The position numbers were made by a program, and so were the translations under genes. From NCBI GenBank assembly GCA_021205585.1, contig JAJPXI010000093.1:1-7022 (forward strand): 7,022 bases of DNA. The letters run 5' to 3'. The stretch comes from Oscillospiraceae bacterium. Its GTDB lineage: Bacteria; Bacillota; Clostridia; Oscillospirales; Oscillospiraceae. Position 1 is the first letter of the stretch, and every line of letters begins with the position of its first letter. A model generated the notes under the pieces. The model saw only the letters and a program-made list of their open reading frames with translations, had not been told where the DNA came from and did no database searches. Positions 6,646 through 7,022 of this stretch are shown piece after piece.

Positions 6646-6674
6646 ATTGTACCACAGTTCATTCCGTCTGGCAA
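6646..6674 (-). promoter_or_regulatory. Promoter for the nitroreductase remnant and acyltransferase
   Basis: Read on the - strand, TTGCCA (6674-6669) is followed after 17 bp by TACAAT (6651-6646), with TG one base before the -10 box as in extended -10 promoters. Transcription would start near 6640, about 25 nt before the remnant's start codon, with AGGAAAGGG as ribosome binding site in between. It is the only clear promoter upstream of the two - strand genes. Confidence 0.75.
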
Positions 6675-6717
6675 GGCGGTTCGTGCCGGGTTTCGAGCCT
6701 TTCTCATGAGGAAGCAC

Positions 6718-6737
6718 TCCCCTCCGGGGGATTTTTT
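6718..6737 (+). terminator. Possible short intrinsic terminator
   Basis: TCCCC at 6718-6722 pairs with GGGGA at 6727-6731 around a TCCG loop, followed by six T at 6732-6737. The 5-bp stem is short but GC-rich, and the T-run fits a + strand intrinsic terminator. No + strand gene ends just upstream, so it would stop antisense transcripts through the acyltransferase region or be left from a lost gene. Confidence 0.4.
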
Positions 6738-6754
6738 ATGCTCCCCTTCTGCGG

Positions 6755-6760
6755 TACAAT
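6755..6760 (+). promoter_or_regulatory. Possible -10 box before the short ORF at 6792
   Basis: TACAAT at 6755-6760 lies 32 bp before the short ORF's ATG and directly after the possible terminator. The position expected for the -35 box (6732-6737) is TTTTTT, a weak match, so this is only a candidate promoter. Confidence 0.3.
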
Positions 6761-6791
6761 GAAGCCATATCAGATACGGGAGGAAAACACC

Positions 6792-6857
6792 ATGTTGGAA
6801 GAGTTCACCGCGACGGAAACGCTGGCCATATGGTATCGCTTGTTGCGGAGTATGTAA
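6792..6857 (+). CDS. Possible 21-residue ORF with a strong ribosome binding site
   Basis: An ATG at 6792 has a consensus-like GGGAGGA at 6778-6784 and opens a 21-codon frame, MLEEFTATETLAIWYRLLRSM, ended by TAA at 6855-6857. I do not recognise the product. A second short open stretch lies in the next frame: from about 6830 it reads LVAEYVSGRLDQYLGKD and stops at TGA 6890-6892, just inside the repeat element that starts at 6881. The two parts could be one small gene broken by a single-base frameshift and then cut by the element, or a chance ORF. The strong ribosome binding site is the main support. Confidence 0.35.
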   Translation: MLEEFTATETLAIWYRLLRSM

Positions 6858-6880
6858 GCGGGAGACTTGACCAGTATTTA

Positions 6881-7022
6881 GGGAAGGACTGATTAAATCG
6901 GCAAGAGCGGATGGCGAGAAATTTTGCGACAAAAGAAGGCGCAAAAGTGCAGGATCAGGAGCGCCGTAAGGCGCGGGCATACCCCTTGAGGGTAATACTG
7001 CATGCAACCGTCACCCGGCCAG
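6881..7022 (+). repeat. Left part of a longer dispersed element related to 5601-5680
   Basis: The sequence from GGGAAGGACTGAT at 6881 matches the start of the 80-bp element at 34 of the first 46 positions without gaps. Most of the shared block is CAAGAGCxGATGGC and AAATTTTG, and many of the differences are transitions. It then continues at least 96 bases further with unrelated sequence and leaves the window. Three small hairpins follow: GCGC-AAAA-GTGC (6939-6950), GCGCC-GTAA-GGCGC (6961-6974) and TACCC-CTTGA-GGGTA (6980-6994). No convincing gene is seen in it on either strand. The 80-bp copy may be an internally deleted derivative. Confidence 0.6.

Noticed and set aside
6615..7007. Upstream extension of the nitroreductase remnant to a 186-codon frame
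   Set aside because: The extension crosses the promoter and reads through the reverse strand of the repeat element; the promoter and ribosome binding site place the start at 6614.
1..7022. CRISPR array, tRNA or rRNA genes
   Set aside because: No regularly spaced direct repeats and no recognisable tRNA or rRNA segments were seen on reading both strands.

Overview
The window reads as a GC-rich Firmicute, most likely a gut Clostridia of the Oscillospiraceae type. This is inferred from the GC-rich codon usage, the YmdB and YhaO/YhaN-type genes, Shine-Dalgarno sites before nearly every gene, and sigma-A-like promoters. No species is claimed.

Positions 1-171 hold the 3' end of an unidentified + strand gene. 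A promoter at 266-294 (TTTACA, 17 bp, TATAAT) then starts a tight + strand cluster of four genes: prfB (peptide release factor 2), ymdB (metallophosphoesterase of the 2',3'-cAMP phosphodiesterase family), an SbcD/Mre11/YhaO-type nuclease subunit and an SbcC/Rad50/YhaN-type ATPase. Gaps are 13 and 12 bp and the last pair overlaps by 4 bp (ATGA), so they are probably co-transcribed. The last two should form a nuclease-ATPase complex. The ATPase carries a predicted two-helix membrane hairpin in the middle of its coiled coil, and no zinc hook was seen. The prfB gene is read in one frame and lacks the classical internal UGA frameshift site, but a six-codon AUG...UGA reading frame overlaps its start.

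Positions 5561-5727 lie between convergent genes. They hold a long palindrome interrupted by an 80-bp MITE-like element with 10-bp terminal inverted repeats and a 4-bp ACAT target duplication. Removing the insertion restores a perfect 22-bp stem with a 3-nt loop.

On the - strand, a good promoter (6646-6674) and ribosome binding site lead into a 55-codon remnant that looks like an internally deleted and truncated nitroreductase. Its stop overlaps (ATGA) the start of an intact PlsC-type acyltransferase, which therefore seems to be expressed from the remnant's signals.

The right end (6615-7022) holds a possible + strand terminator, a possible 21-codon ORF, and the start of a second, longer copy of the 5601-5680 element. 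That copy has three small hairpins in a row and runs off the window. The clearest unusual biology is this dispersed element family, the membrane-hairpin Rad50-like ATPase, and the release-factor leader.
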